DNA of 64,000 bases from assembly GCF_002909375.1 (NCBI RefSeq), contig NZ_PPXD01000001.1:1-64000 (forward strand), read 5' to 3'. Every line of letters begins with the position of its first letter. The stretch's first letter is position 1. The notes under the pieces were generated by a model. The model worked only from the letters and a program-made list of their open reading frames with translations, had not been told where the DNA came from and did no database searches. Positions 41,875 to 53,983 of the stretch are shown piece after piece. Position numbers and translations under genes: made by a program. The stretch comes from Cryobacterium zongtaii (GTDB taxonomy: Bacteria > Actinomycetota > Actinomycetes > Actinomycetales > Microbacteriaceae).

Positions 41875-42846
41875 GTGAGGACTCGGAAGACGAGAGCAGT
41901 GGATGGCCGAAGCGCCCGCCGCACAGTGGCGGGCGTGGTCGCCTCCGCGGCTGCTGTTCTCGTCCTGGCCGGATGCGTATTCGTTCCCCCGGCCAATTCC
42001 GACCCGAGACCCTCCGAAAGCACCGAGCCGTCTCCGCCACCGCCGACCCGGTTGGCGCTGATCTCCGACTTCGGGACGTGCGACGCCGGAGAACAGTGGA
42101 CGGCGGATCAGGTCGCCTCCTGGGGCGTGGACGCCATCGTGACCGCCGGAGACAACACCCAGAACGAAGTGGACTGCACTCCGTATGCCGAATCGGTCTG
42201 GGGCTACTTCGAGCAAGGCGAGGATGGGCGGGGCGCGCCACCTCTGTGGCCCACGCTCGGCAACCACGACTACTCCGATGTGGGTGCCGGCCTCGACGCC
42301 TATCGTGCGGCCTTCCCGTACCTCAGCACGGCCGCCGACGAGCAGCAGCGCTGGTACACACAGGATGTCGGCGACGTCACCCTGATCGTGCTGGACAGCG
42401 AGACCACCCCAGAGGAGTTGGAGATCCAGCGGGGCTGGTTGAAGGAAACGCTCGCTGACCAGCGTGCCGAGCGACCGGATGCCTGGAACGTGGTGCTGTT
42501 CCACCGCCCCGCCTACACCTCCGGCGTCCACGAAGACAACCGGGAGATGCGGCCCACCGCTGGCTGGGACTACGCCGGGTGGGGGGCCGATATTGTCATC
42601 GCGGGCCATCAGCACATCTATGAGGACGTCGTGGTCGATGGTCTGCACTACCTCACAGCCGGCATCGGGGGTACGGCCAACGCCCGCGTGTGTCCCGTCG
42701 AACTGCGAGAGGGAAGTCGGCTCTGCCTGGAGGGGACCGGGGCGAGCGTGATCGAGGCGACGGCCGATGAGTTCGTGCTCCAGTACTACCGGCCCGATGC
42801 GGAGGGCACGGCAACGCTGGGGGACACCATCCGGCTCAGCCGCTAG
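41875..42846 (+). CDS. Secreted lipoprotein metallophosphoesterase (purple acid phosphatase-like)
   Basis: 323 residues from GTG 41875. Lipobox VLAGC (Cys about 28), Pro/Ser linker, then a calcineurin-type dimetal site: D in LISDFGTCD, GDNTQNE (GDxxE/N), GNHDY, H in LFHRPAY and the paired GHQH. The C-terminus includes the beta-strand insertion with CPVELREGSRLCL, which may hold a disulfide. Related secreted phosphatases release phosphate from organic esters. It is 40 bp downstream of the CotH kinase gene on the same strand, so the two may be co-transcribed, an interesting kinase/phosphatase pair. Confidence 0.85.
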   Translation: MRTRKTRAVDGRSARRTVAGVVASAAAVLVLAGCVFVPPANSDPRPSESTEPSPPPPTRLALISDFGTCDAGEQWTADQVASWGVDAIVTAGDNTQNEVDCTPYAESVWGYFEQGEDGRGAPPLWPTLGNHDYSDVGAGLDAYRAAFPYLSTAADEQQRWYTQDVGDVTLIVLDSETTPEELEIQRGWLKETLADQRAERPDAWNVVLFHRPAYTSGVHEDNREMRPTAGWDYAGWGADIVIAGHQHIYEDVVVDGLHYLTAGIGGTANARVCPVELREGSRLCLEGTGASVIEATADEFVLQYYRPDAEGTATLGDTIRLSR

Positions 42847-42884
42847 CGCGCTGGCCTGGTCCTGAGAACCGTGAGCGAGGGCGC

Positions 42885-43754
42885 TCAGTTGCCGATCTGG
42901 AACACGGTGCGGCCGGGCAGCGGCGACGGAGTGGCGGTAGCATCCGTGGACACCGACGCGGCCGACATGAACTGGGCCAGCTCGGCGCCCTCGACAACCT
43001 TGGCCGGATGCGGGCCGCCGGCCAGAAGCCGCGGCACCCAGTGCAGGTCGAGCGGGGTGTGCGCGGCCACGAAGACGATGTTGCCGAACCGGCGCCCCTT
43101 GAGTACCTGCGTCTCGGCGAGGCCGATGACGTGCCCGAACACGGCCGACAGCGTGGCGGCCTGGCTGCGGGCGAACGCGAGGCCCGGCCCATCCGCCACG
43201 TTCACCGCGAGCACGCCGCGCGGCGACAGCAGGGGAGCGGCGAGCTCGTAGAACTCTCGGCTGGTCACGTGCGCCGGGGTGCGGGCGCCCGAGAAGATGT
43301 CGATGACCACGAGGTCCACCGAGCCGTGCAGCCCGGCGGGCAACTTGCCCAGCACCTCGCGGGCGTCACCGTGCCGCACCCGCAGGTTGGCGCGCTTGTC
43401 CCAGGGCAGTTCGGCGCGTACGAAGTCGATGAGGTCGCTCTCGATCTCCACCACCTGCTGGCGGGAGCCGGGCCGGGTCGCCTCGACATAGCGGGGCAGG
43501 GTGAGCGCGCCGGCGCCCAGGTGCACGGCCGTGATGGCTTCGCCGGGGTCGCCGATCAAGTCGATGACGTGCCCGATCCGCTGGATGTACTCGAAGAACA
43601 ACTCGTCGGGGTTGTCGATGTTCACGTGCGACTGCGGGGTGCCGTCCACCACCAGCTGGTAGCTGCCCGGCGTGAACCGGTCCGGCTCGATGACGGCCTG
43701 GTGCCCGCTCAGTTTCAGTGTGATCGTCGGATGTTCGTGCTCGCCCCTGCTCAT
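42885..43754 (-). CDS. Spermidine synthase-like SAM-dependent methyltransferase-fold protein
   Basis: 289 residues from ATG 43754. An N-terminal beta-domain (GSYQLVVDGTPQSHVNIDNPDELFFEYIQRIGHVIDL) is followed by the Rossmann core: VHLGAGALTLPRY, the acidic VVEIESDLIDF (loop contacting ribose), HGDAREVLGKL, VDLVVIDIFSGARTPAHVTSREFYELAAPLLSPRGVLAVNVAD. The Asp of the DIF loop is at the aminopropyltransferase active-site position, but family members are diverse and may not make spermidine. Length is normal. Convergent with the phosphatase gene. Confidence 0.85.
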   Translation of the reverse strand: MSRGEHEHPTITLKLSGHQAVIEPDRFTPGSYQLVVDGTPQSHVNIDNPDELFFEYIQRIGHVIDLIGDPGEAITAVHLGAGALTLPRYVEATRPGSRQQVVEIESDLIDFVRAELPWDKRANLRVRHGDAREVLGKLPAGLHGSVDLVVIDIFSGARTPAHVTSREFYELAAPLLSPRGVLAVNVADGPGLAFARSQAATLSAVFGHVIGLAETQVLKGRRFGNIVFVAAHTPLDLHWVPRLLAGGPHPAKVVEGAELAQFMSAASVSTDATATPSPLPGRTVFQIGN

Positions 43755-43788
43755 CCCCCCAGTCTGACAGCCCCGCGCATCCGTGCGC

Positions 43789-43845
43789 CGACTTGCGCCA
43801 AATGCACCCTTAGCGGGCCCGGAAGGGGCACTTTGCGGCAAGTCG
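43789..43845. repeat. Palindromic element type A, copy 2
   Basis: CGACTTGCGCCAAATGCACCC pairs with GGGGCACTTTGCGGCAAGTCG around a 16 bp spacer (TTAGCGGGCCCGGAA). Same arms as the element at 12401. Together with copies 3 and 4 it occupies 43789-44003, between the spermidine-synthase-like gene promoter and the rpoB upstream region. Confidence 0.8.
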
Positions 43846-43861
43846 CGCAGAACCCGCCCGC

Positions 43862-43919
43862 CGACTTGCGCCGAAAGCACCCTTAGCGGGCGCTGAAGGG
43901 GTACTTTGCGGCAAATCGG
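43862..43919. repeat. Palindromic element type A, copy 3
   Basis: CGACTTGCGCCGAAAGCACCC and GGGGTACTTTGCGGCAAATCG pair with the same plan; the spacer again contains TTAGCGGGC. It is only 16 bp after copy 2, so the pair looks like a tandem duplication of about 73 bp. Confidence 0.8.
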
Positions 43920-43950
43920 GGGCCACGATGCGGCCGTCGTTGCGGTGAGG

Positions 43951-44003
43951 TGCCACTTGACGCCCCTTCAGGGCCCGCCACAGGGCGCCAACTGGCAAGT
44001 CGG
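43951..44003. repeat. Palindromic element type A, diverged copy 4
   Basis: TGCCACTTGACGCCCC (43951-43966) pairs with GGGCGCCAACTGGCA, ending in the AAGTCGG of the type A right arm at 44003. The spacer CTTCAGGGCCCGCCACA resembles the other copies in inverted order. More diverged than copies 2 and 3. Confidence 0.6.
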
Positions 44004-44158
44004 CGGCCACACCCGGAGCGGATGGCTGCGCCATACAGACGACACGCGCTCGATGGCCGCAGCAGGACGCTGCCGGATGAGGCACAATGGAGCAACTCAA
44101 CACCCCGCCCGCCGCTCCAGCCGGCCGGTGAAACCGGGTTATACCTGAGAATTTGGCG

Positions 44159-44210
44159 AAGGTCAACATTCCAGTAGACACGGGCGCAACAACGGCATAT
44201 AGTTGACCTT
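44159..44210. promoter_or_regulatory. Inverted repeat overlapping a candidate rpoB -35
   Basis: AAGGTCAAC (44159-44167) and GTTGACCTT (44202-44210) are a perfect 9 bp inverted repeat 34 bp apart. The right arm contains TTGACC (44203-44208), a good -35, followed by AT-rich TTTAACT at 44223-44229. The plan suggests a factor that controls rpoBC from this site. This is a reading of the pattern only; the spacing to the -10 is short. Confidence 0.5.
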
Positions 44211-44283
44211 TGCGCTCCCAGATTTAACTCTGCCTTCATATTGCGGTCGGCTTTGCGTGCTCAAGCCACCTTGCAGCACATTT

Positions 44284-44328
44284 CTGAGCCGGATGTCCTC
44301 ATATCTAAGGATGGACATCCCTGCTCAG
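44284..44328 (+). promoter_or_regulatory. 14 bp stem-loop in the rpoB leader
   Basis: CTGAGC-C-GGATGTCC (44284-44298) pairs completely with GGACATCC-CT-GCTCAG (44313-44328), leaving a 14-base loop and a small internal bulge. It starts 113 bp before rpoB and would lie within its untranslated leader if the promoter near 44203 is used. No U-tract follows, so it is more likely a processing or regulatory structure than a terminator. Confidence 0.65.
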
Positions 44329-44396
44329 GATCTGCGGAGTCCATACCAAATTACTAACAGTGATTAGACCTGACGGGGTCCACGGAGGTTACTTCC

Positions 44397-47300
44397 TTGG
44401 CTGCTGCGCGCAACGCAACCACCAATTCACCCAAGAACGGACGAGCTGCTGGCCGTCTTTCGTTCGCAAAGATTTCTGACAACCTCACGGTTCCCGATCT
44501 GCTCGCCTTGCAGACCGAGAGCTTTGACTGGCTCGTCGGAAACGACATCTGGAAAGCTCGCCTCGCCGAGGCCCAGGCTGCCGGTCGTCACGACCTGAAC
44601 GCTCGCACCGGTCTCGACGAGATCTTCGAGGAGATCTCTCCGATCGAGGACCTCAGCGAGACGATGCAGCTGTCCTTCACCAACCCGGAGCTCGAGCCGG
44701 AGAAGTACACCATCGACGAGTGCAAGGAAAAGGGCAAGACCTATTCCGCACCGCTGTATGTGAACGCTGAGTTCATGAACCACCTCACCGGTGAGATCAA
44801 GACCCAGACCGTGTTCATGGGCGACTTCCCGCTGATGACCCCCAAGGGCACCTTCGTGATCAACGGCACCGAGCGTGTCGTCGTGTCGCAGCTGGTGCGT
44901 TCGCCCGGTGTGTACTTCAACCGCGAACAGGAGAAGACCTCCGACAAGGACATCTACTCCGCCCGCGTCATCCCGAGCCGTGGTGCCTGGCTCGAATTCG
45001 AGATCGACAAGCGCGACCAGGTCGGCGTTCGCATCGACCGCAAGCGCAAGCAGTCCGTCACGGTGTTCCTCAAGGCCCTCGGACTCACCTCCGAAGAGAT
45101 CCTCGAGGAGTTCAAGGGCTTCGCGTCCATCGAGCTCACCCTTGAGAAGGACAACATCCTCACCAAGGAAGAAGCCCTCAAGGACATCTACCGCAAGCTG
45201 CGCCCGGGAGAACAGGTCGCCGCCGAGGCCGCGCGTGCGCTGCTGGACAACTTCTTCTTCAACTCCAAGCGCTACGACCTGGCCAAGGTTGGTCGTTACA
45301 AGATCAACCGCAAGCTGGGCCTCGAGGCGCCGCTCACCGACTCCGTTCTCACGCTGCAGGACATCCTGGCCACGATCAAGTACCTGGTTGCGCTGCACGA
45401 CAACCAGACCACGATCCGCGGCACCCGCGACGGCGTCGAGACCGACATCCGCATCGACATCGACGACATCGACCACTTCGGTAACCGTCGTATCCGCGCC
45501 GTCGGCGAGCTCATCCAGAACCAGGTCCGCACCGGTCTGTCCCGCATGGAGCGCGTCGTTCGCGAGCGCATGACCACGCAGGACATCGAAGCGATCACCC
45601 CGCAGACCCTGATCAACGTGCGCCCCGTCGTCGCCGCGATCAAGGAGTTCTTCGGTACGTCGCAGCTGTCGCAGTTCATGGACCAGAACAACCCGCTCGC
45701 CGGACTGACGCACAAGCGTCGCCTGTCCGCGCTGGGCCCGGGTGGTCTGTCCCGTGACCGCGCAGGTGTCGAGGTGCGAGACGTTCACCCGTCGCACTAC
45801 GGCCGCATGTGCCCGATTGAGACCCCGGAAGGCCCGAACATCGGCCTGATCGGTTCGCTCGCCTCGTTCGCGCGGATCAACGCCTTCGGTTTCATCGAGA
45901 CCCCGTACCGTCGAGTCATCGATGGTGTCGTCTCCACGACGATCGACTACCTCACCGCAAGTGAGGAAGACGAGTACATCGTCGCGCAGGCCAACGCCCC
46001 GCTGACCAAGGCCGCCCGCTTCGCCGAGACCCGTGTTCTCGCGCGTAAGAAGGGTGGAGAGGTTGACCTCTTCCCGGCAGAAGACATCGGCTACATGGAT
46101 GTCTCGCCGCGCCAGATGGTTTCCGTCGCGACCTCGCTCATCCCCTTCCTCGAGCACGACGATGCTAACCGCGCGCTCATGGGTGCCAACATGCAGCGTC
46201 AGGCTGTGCCGCTGCTGCTCAGTGACAGCCCGCTGGTCGGAACCGGTATGGAGGGCTTCGCGGCCATCGACGCCGGCGACGTGCTCACTGCACAGAAGTC
46301 CGGTGTGGTCATGGAGGTGTCGGCTGACGTCGTCACCATCCAGCTCGACGAGGGCGGAACGCAGGACTACTACCTGCGCAAGTTCAGCCGCTCCAACCAG
46401 GGCACCAGCTACAACCACCGTGTCATCGTCAACGCCGGCGAGCGTATCGAGGCCGGCGAGGTCATCGCCGATGGTCCCGCTACCGACAACGGTGAGCTCG
46501 CACTCGGAAAGAACCTCCTCGTGGCATTCATGTCATGGGAGGGTCACAACTTCGAGGACGCCATCATCCTGAGCCAGAACCTGGTGAAGGACGACGTTCT
46601 CTCCTCGATTCACATCGAAGAGTACGAAGTGGATGCGCGCGACACCAAGCTGGGCAAGGAAGAGATCACTCGCGACCTGCCCAACGTCTCCCCGGACCTG
46701 CTTGCAGACCTGGACGAGCGTGGCATCATCCGCATCGGCGCCGAGGTTCGCCCCGGCGACATCCTCGTGGGCAAGGTCACGCCGAAGGGCGAGACCGAGC
46801 TGTCCGCCGAGGAGCGCCTGCTGCGCGCGATCTTCAACGAGAAGAGCCGCGAAGTTCGCGACACTTCCCTGAAGGTTCCCCACGGTGAGCGTGGCACCAT
46901 CATCGGTGTCAAGGTCTTCGACTCGCAGGATGGCGACGACGAGCTCGGCTCGGGCGTCAACCAGCGTGTTGTCGTCTTCATCGCCCAGAAGCGCAAGATC
47001 ACCGAGGGTGACAAGCTCGCCGGTCGTCACGGCAACAAGGGTGTCATCTCGAAGATCCTGCCGGTCGAGGACATGCCGTTCCTCGCCGACGGAACCCCGG
47101 TTGACATCATCCTGAACCCGCTGGGTATCCCGGGCCGCATGAACTTCGGTCAGGTGCTGGAGACCCACCTCGGGTGGATCGCCAAGCAGGGCTGGCAGGT
47201 CGAGGGTAAGCCCAAGTGGGCCGGCCGTCTTCCCGAAGCCGCGCACAGCGCCGCCCCGAACACCAAGGTCGCGACCCCGGTGTTCGACGGCGCGCTCGAG

Positions 47301-47888
47301 GAAGAAATCGCCGGTCTGCTCGACTCGACGACTCTGACTCGTGACGGGGACCGCCTGATCGACTCGACCGGAAAGACGCAGCTGTTCGATGGCCGCTCCG
47401 GCGAGCCGTACCCGATGCCCATCGCGGTCGGATACATGTACATCCTGAAGCTGCACCACCTCGTCGACGACAAGATCCACGCACGTTCGACGGGCCCGTA
47501 CTCCATGATCACGCAGCAGCCGCTGGGTGGTAAGGCGCAGTTCGGTGGACAGCGTTTCGGTGAGATGGAGGTGTGGGCGCTCGAAGCATATGGAGCCGCT
47601 TACGCCCTGCAGGAACTCCTGACCATCAAGTCGGACGACATCCTCGGCCGCGTCAAGGTGTACGAAGCCATCGTCAAGGGCGAGAACATCCAGGAACCCG
47701 GTATCCCCGAGAGCTTCAAGGTTCTGATCAAGGAAATGCAGTCGCTGTGCCTGAACGTCGAGGTGCTCTCGGCCGATGGAACCGCAGTCAGCCTGCGCGA
47801 CACGGATGACGAGGTCTTCCGCGCAGCGGAGGAACTGGGCATCAACATTTCCACCCGGTTTGAGTCGTCGTCAATCGACGACATCTAA
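44397..47888 (+). CDS. rpoB: RNA polymerase beta subunit
   Basis: 1163 residues from TTG 44397, with CGGAGG eight bases upstream. All main regions are present. The rifampicin pocket begins with [13 protein letters not shown] near residue 418, then the [10 protein letters not shown] stretch, with no known resistance substitution visible. Also [18 protein letters not shown], the GRHGNKG lysine region near 877 and the C-terminal anchor with [24 protein letters not shown]. It is the catalytic-core subunit forming, with RpoC, the active site. No rplJ/rplL genes precede it within the window; instead there is a 640-base region of repeats and leader. Confidence 0.98.
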   Translation: MAAARNATTNSPKNGRAAGRLSFAKISDNLTVPDLLALQTESFDWLVGNDIWKARLAEAQAAGRHDLNARTGLDEIFEEISPIEDLSETMQLSFTNPELEPEKYTIDECKEKGKTYSAPLYVNAEFMNHLTGEIKTQTVFMGDFPLMTPKGTFVINGTERVVVSQLVRSPGVYFNREQEKTSDKDIYSARVIPSRGAWLEFEIDKRDQVGVRIDRKRKQSVTVFLKALGLTSEEILEEFKGFASIELTLEKDNILTKEEALKDIYRKLRPGEQVAAEAARALLDNFFFNSKRYDLAKVGRYKINRKLGLEAPLTDSVLTLQDILATIKYLVALHDNQTTIRGTRDGVETDIRIDIDDIDHFGNRRIRAVGELIQNQVRTGLSRMERVVRERMTTQDIEAITPQTLINVRPVVAAIKEFFGTSQLSQFMDQNNPLAGLTHKRRLSALGPGGLSRDRAGVEVRDVHPSHYGRMCPIETPEGPNIGLIGSLASFARINAFGFIETPYRRVIDGVVSTTIDYLTASEEDEYIVAQANAPLTKAARFAETRVLARKKGGEVDLFPAEDIGYMDVSPRQMVSVATSLIPFLEHDDANRALMGANMQRQAVPLLLSDSPLVGTGMEGFAAIDAGDVLTAQKSGVVMEVSADVVTIQLDEGGTQDYYLRKFSRSNQGTSYNHRVIVNAGERIEAGEVIADGPATDNGELALGKNLLVAFMSWEGHNFEDAIILSQNLVKDDVLSSIHIEEYEVDARDTKLGKEEITRDLPNVSPDLLADLDERGIIRIGAEVRPGDILVGKVTPKGETELSAEERLLRAIFNEKSREVRDTSLKVPHGERGTIIGVKVFDSQDGDDELGSGVNQRVVVFIAQKRKITEGDKLAGRHGNKGVISKILPVEDMPFLADGTPVDIILNPLGIPGRMNFGQVLETHLGWIAKQGWQVEGKPKWAGRLPEAAHSAAPNTKVATPVFDGALEEEIAGLLDSTTLTRDGDRLIDSTGKTQLFDGRSGEPYPMPIAVGYMYILKLHHLVDDKIHARSTGPYSMITQQPLGGKAQFGGQRFGEMEVWALEAYGAAYALQELLTIKSDDILGRVKVYEAIVKGENIQEPGIPESFKVLIKEMQSLCLNVEVLSADGTAVSLRDTDDEVFRAAEELGINISTRFESSSIDDI

Positions 47889-47932
47889 ACCAGGCCACTG
47901 ACGAATACTCGAAAACTTTCCAAGGAGAGAAA

Positions 47933-51829
<3,897 letters not shown>

Positions 51830-51846
51830 CCGAGTGTGATTTCCGA

Positions 51847-51878
51847 GAATGGCCCCCTGCTTCGGCAGGGGGCCATTC
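51847..51878 (+). terminator. Perfect terminator hairpin after rpoC
   Basis: GAATGGCCCCCTGC-TTCG-GCAGGGGGCCATTC: 14 perfect base pairs closed by a UUCG tetraloop, starting 17 bp after the rpoC stop. It is followed by CCCCGTT, not a long U-run; the exceptional stem stability still makes it the clear operon end. Confidence 0.85.
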
Positions 51879-51888
51879 CCCGTTAACG

Positions 51889-51917
51889 GTGACGCCGCTG
51901 GGCGGCCGGACTATGCT
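51889..51917 (+). promoter_or_regulatory. Promoter of the gene at 51944
   Basis: GTGACG (51889-51894) and TATGCT (51912-51917) are separated by 17 bp. The TATGCTGGGC sequence is shared, as TAGGCTGGGA or TATGCTGTGC, with the upstream regions of the two paralogs at 58460 and 59233. It starts immediately after the rpoC terminator. Confidence 0.5.
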
Positions 51918-51943
51918 GGGCGGAAACCGCGAGGAAGTCACTC

Positions 51944-52642
51944 ATGGGCGCTGCGCATTCATCGGCACCCTCTCCGGCGAATCGCCGGCTGTGGGTGATC
52001 ATCGGGGTGTTCGCTGTATTGCTCGCGGCCGCGGCGATCCTCGCCGGTCTGTTCTGGCCGCGTGGCGAGGTCACCCCGGCCGCTACAGAGGCGGCCCGGC
52101 CCACGCCGTCAGCAACCGTGGCGCCGGCCACACCCACTCCGACCCCCACCCCGGGCAGCTCGGCCGCCCAGGGCACGCCTCGGCCGGAATCCTGCGACGA
52201 CCTGTACAGCCCCGAGATGGTCGCCGCATTCGGCAGCATGGTGCTCAACCCGGCCTGGCTGAACGACCCCGAGCTGGAAATGCGGATCGGCGAGGACGAC
52301 CCCGTGCAGCAGCAGGTCATCGAGGCGAATGACTCCCTCCTCTGCCAGTGGGGCATGCCAGAGGGGCCGTCCGGCGCCGGGGTCTCCACCGCAGTGGTGT
52401 GGGTGGATGCCGAGGACAGCGCCACCATCCAGGCCCTTCTGGCCGACCGCGGCTACAGTTGCTTCGAACAGCAGGGTGGGCTGCGGTGCACCACGGAGGG
52501 GTCCAACGACGAGGGCTACTTCGGTGAGTCGCACTTCCTGCGCGACGGCATCTGGGTGGCCACGGAGTACTCCAACGCTGGCCCAGAGGGCTACACGCTC
52601 GACATTGTGAACAACCTCTGGCCCATGGCGCCGGGGGACTGA
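51944..52642 (+). CDS. Four-Cys membrane-anchored protein, family copy 1
   Basis: 232 residues from ATG 51944. One transmembrane helix (about 19-40), a Pro/Thr/Ala-rich extracellular linker (PTPTPTPG), and a C-terminal domain of about 150 residues. That domain begins at ESCDDLYSPEMVAAFG and ends SHFLRDGIWVATEYSNAGPEGYTLDIVNNLW. It contains four cysteines (CDD, CQWG, CFEQ, RCTT) in the same places as in two paralogs at 58.5 and 59.2 kb, which suggests two disulfides. No domain name is recognised. It is the first gene after the rpoBC terminator and has its own promoter. Confidence 0.75.
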   Translation: MGAAHSSAPSPANRRLWVIIGVFAVLLAAAAILAGLFWPRGEVTPAATEAARPTPSATVAPATPTPTPTPGSSAAQGTPRPESCDDLYSPEMVAAFGSMVLNPAWLNDPELEMRIGEDDPVQQQVIEANDSLLCQWGMPEGPSGAGVSTAVVWVDAEDSATIQALLADRGYSCFEQQGGLRCTTEGSNDEGYFGESHFLRDGIWVATEYSNAGPEGYTLDIVNNLWPMAPGD

Positions 52643-52912
52643 CCCGTTTGTGGCTTCGTGGTCGGTCGGGCCCCTCGTCGGCCGGGACCGTCTCGGCGGT
52701 CGAGCTTGTCGCTATCCTCCGCACCTCCGCTGAGACCGCGCACCCCCATTCCGGGCAAAAGGCGCCCACCACCAGCATGATTCCACCGTTGATACCAATC
52801 CTGTCCGCTACCTTTAGCCTCAACGCGGCCGGGGCGGGCGACGCTAATCCCACAGCGGGTCTGGCCCCGCGCCACCACACGGCGATGGCCGCGATCCAGG
52901 GGGACACCACGG

Positions 52913-53014
52913 ATGAACATCGAAAAACGGGCTCCCGCAGCCCCGCTGGCGGCAGCTTCAACGCTCCATTCCTTCGCCGACTGGCTGCAGCAAGAAGCCG
53001 GACAATCATCGTGA
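52913..53014 (+). CDS. Possible 33-residue leader/micro-protein coupled to the next gene
   Basis: ATG 52913 follows CAGGGGGAC by eight bases. The frame encodes MNIEKRAPAAPLAAASTLHS plus FADWLQQEAGQSS and stops at TGA 53012-53014, which overlaps the GTG start of the downstream gene as GTGA. Four-base overlaps of this kind usually indicate translational coupling, so this reading is better supported than most short frames. It may be a real small helical protein or a leader that recruits ribosomes to the weakly initiated gene that follows. No homolog is known to me. Confidence 0.55.
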   Translation: MNIEKRAPAAPLAAASTLHSFADWLQQEAGQSS

Positions 53015-53766
53015 GTCCCCGGGCCCGGGTGCGCCCCGGCGGCGGTTTCACTCAAATCGGCAACGACCCAGATAAGCGCGACGCCACGCTGATTGACACA
53101 TCCGCTGGCGGAGGATTGATCACGCTTCGTCCGAAGCAGGCACGCACCTGGGCCGGCGTCGGCCTAACCGTGGTTGGGGCCGTGCCGGCCGTGGTTCTTC
53201 TCGTCCACCCGCCAGAGAACCCTTTCAGCTGGCTCGGACTGTTCTTCCTTGTTCCGGGACTCATCCTCACCGGCTACGCCCGGACGCGCAGTCGCTCCCT
53301 GACCATCGCGCCGGACCGCTACCTCGAGTATCGGGACCTGTTCGGTCGGCGGCGCCGCATCGAGCCCACGAACACCACCGAGATCATCTGGTACTGGGAT
53401 GTCACGGGGTCGGGCGGCAGACCGTATCGGCCACTCCGAACGCCGATCGGTGTCGTCGATGAAAAGTGGGCGGTGTTGCGGAACGGCGACACAACGGTGC
53501 TGCGGCTGAGCATGTGGGTGTGGACGATGACCGACCTGCTCACGATCGCCGAGGCAATGCCCGCGACGCTGCGCGTCCCGGAGGGGGAGCTCAGCCCTTG
53601 GGCGCTCGCGAAACGCGAGCCGGACTATTTCACCTGGCTCGAGCTTCACCCGCTGACCAACCTGATGGTCTTCTATCTCGCGCTGTTTGGCGTGGTCGGT
53701 TCCGTGATGGCGGGCCTGTTGGCGGTCATCTTCGTGTTCGGTCCCGGCGGTGGCGGCGCGGGGTAA
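53011..53766 (+). CDS. Membrane protein of unknown function (PH-like region)
   Basis: 251 residues from GTG 53011. Two transmembrane helices sit near residues 52-70 and 76-94, then a soluble beta-rich segment (SRSLTIAPDRYLEYRDLFGRRRRIEPTNTTEIIWYWD) and a C-terminal helix with LTNLMVFYLALFGVVGSVMAGLL. The strand pattern after the helices recalls bacterial PH-like domains of small membrane proteins. No own ribosome site is visible; translation probably depends on the overlapping 33-residue frame. The upstream frame from 52648 is intergenic. Confidence 0.65.
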   Translation: MSPRARVRPGGGFTQIGNDPDKRDATLIDTSAGGGLITLRPKQARTWAGVGLTVVGAVPAVVLLVHPPENPFSWLGLFFLVPGLILTGYARTRSRSLTIAPDRYLEYRDLFGRRRRIEPTNTTEIIWYWDVTGSGGRPYRPLRTPIGVVDEKWAVLRNGDTTVLRLSMWVWTMTDLLTIAEAMPATLRVPEGELSPWALAKREPDYFTWLELHPLTNLMVFYLALFGVVGSVMAGLLAVIFVFGPGGGGAG

Positions 53767-53793
53767 CGCCGCCATGCGGCCCCGCGGCACTCG

Positions 53794-53904
53794 CTGATCG
53801 AGCTTGTCGAGACCCCCCCCCGCGTTGATCGAGCCTGTCGAGATCCCGTGACCCCGCCTCGCAACACAGGCATGGTCACCGGGTTTCGACAAGCTCACCC
53901 AACG
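53794..53904. repeat. REP-like GATCGAGCTTGTCGA repeats, two direct and one inverted
   Basis: CTGATCGAGCTTGTCGAGACC (53794-53814), GTTGATCGAGCCTGTCGAGA (from 53824) and, inverted, GGGTTTCGACAAGCTCACCC (from 53881). The inverted copy can pair with either direct copy to make a long hairpin. A C-run of ten follows the first copy. Repeats of this type are familiar from Microbacteriaceae intergenic regions. Located between the membrane protein and the GGDEF-EAL gene. Confidence 0.75.
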
Positions 53905-53983
53905 GCGTGGGGTCCGAGGAACGGCAGCCCGGTAGAATCATCATGACGAGTGGCGCTCCTGCCAACGGGAGCAGAGGCACATC

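Noticed and set aside
43789-44003. CRISPR-like cluster of repeats
   Set aside because: Units are palindromic elements with similar, not unique, spacers and no cas genes nearby.
44397-47888. Rifampicin-resistance substitutions in rpoB
   Set aside because: The pocket residues read as the usual sensitive form ([10 protein letters not shown] and neighbours).
53811-53820. Run of C residues as a phase-variation tract
   Set aside because: It is intergenic and not in a position to shift a reading frame or an obvious promoter spacer.
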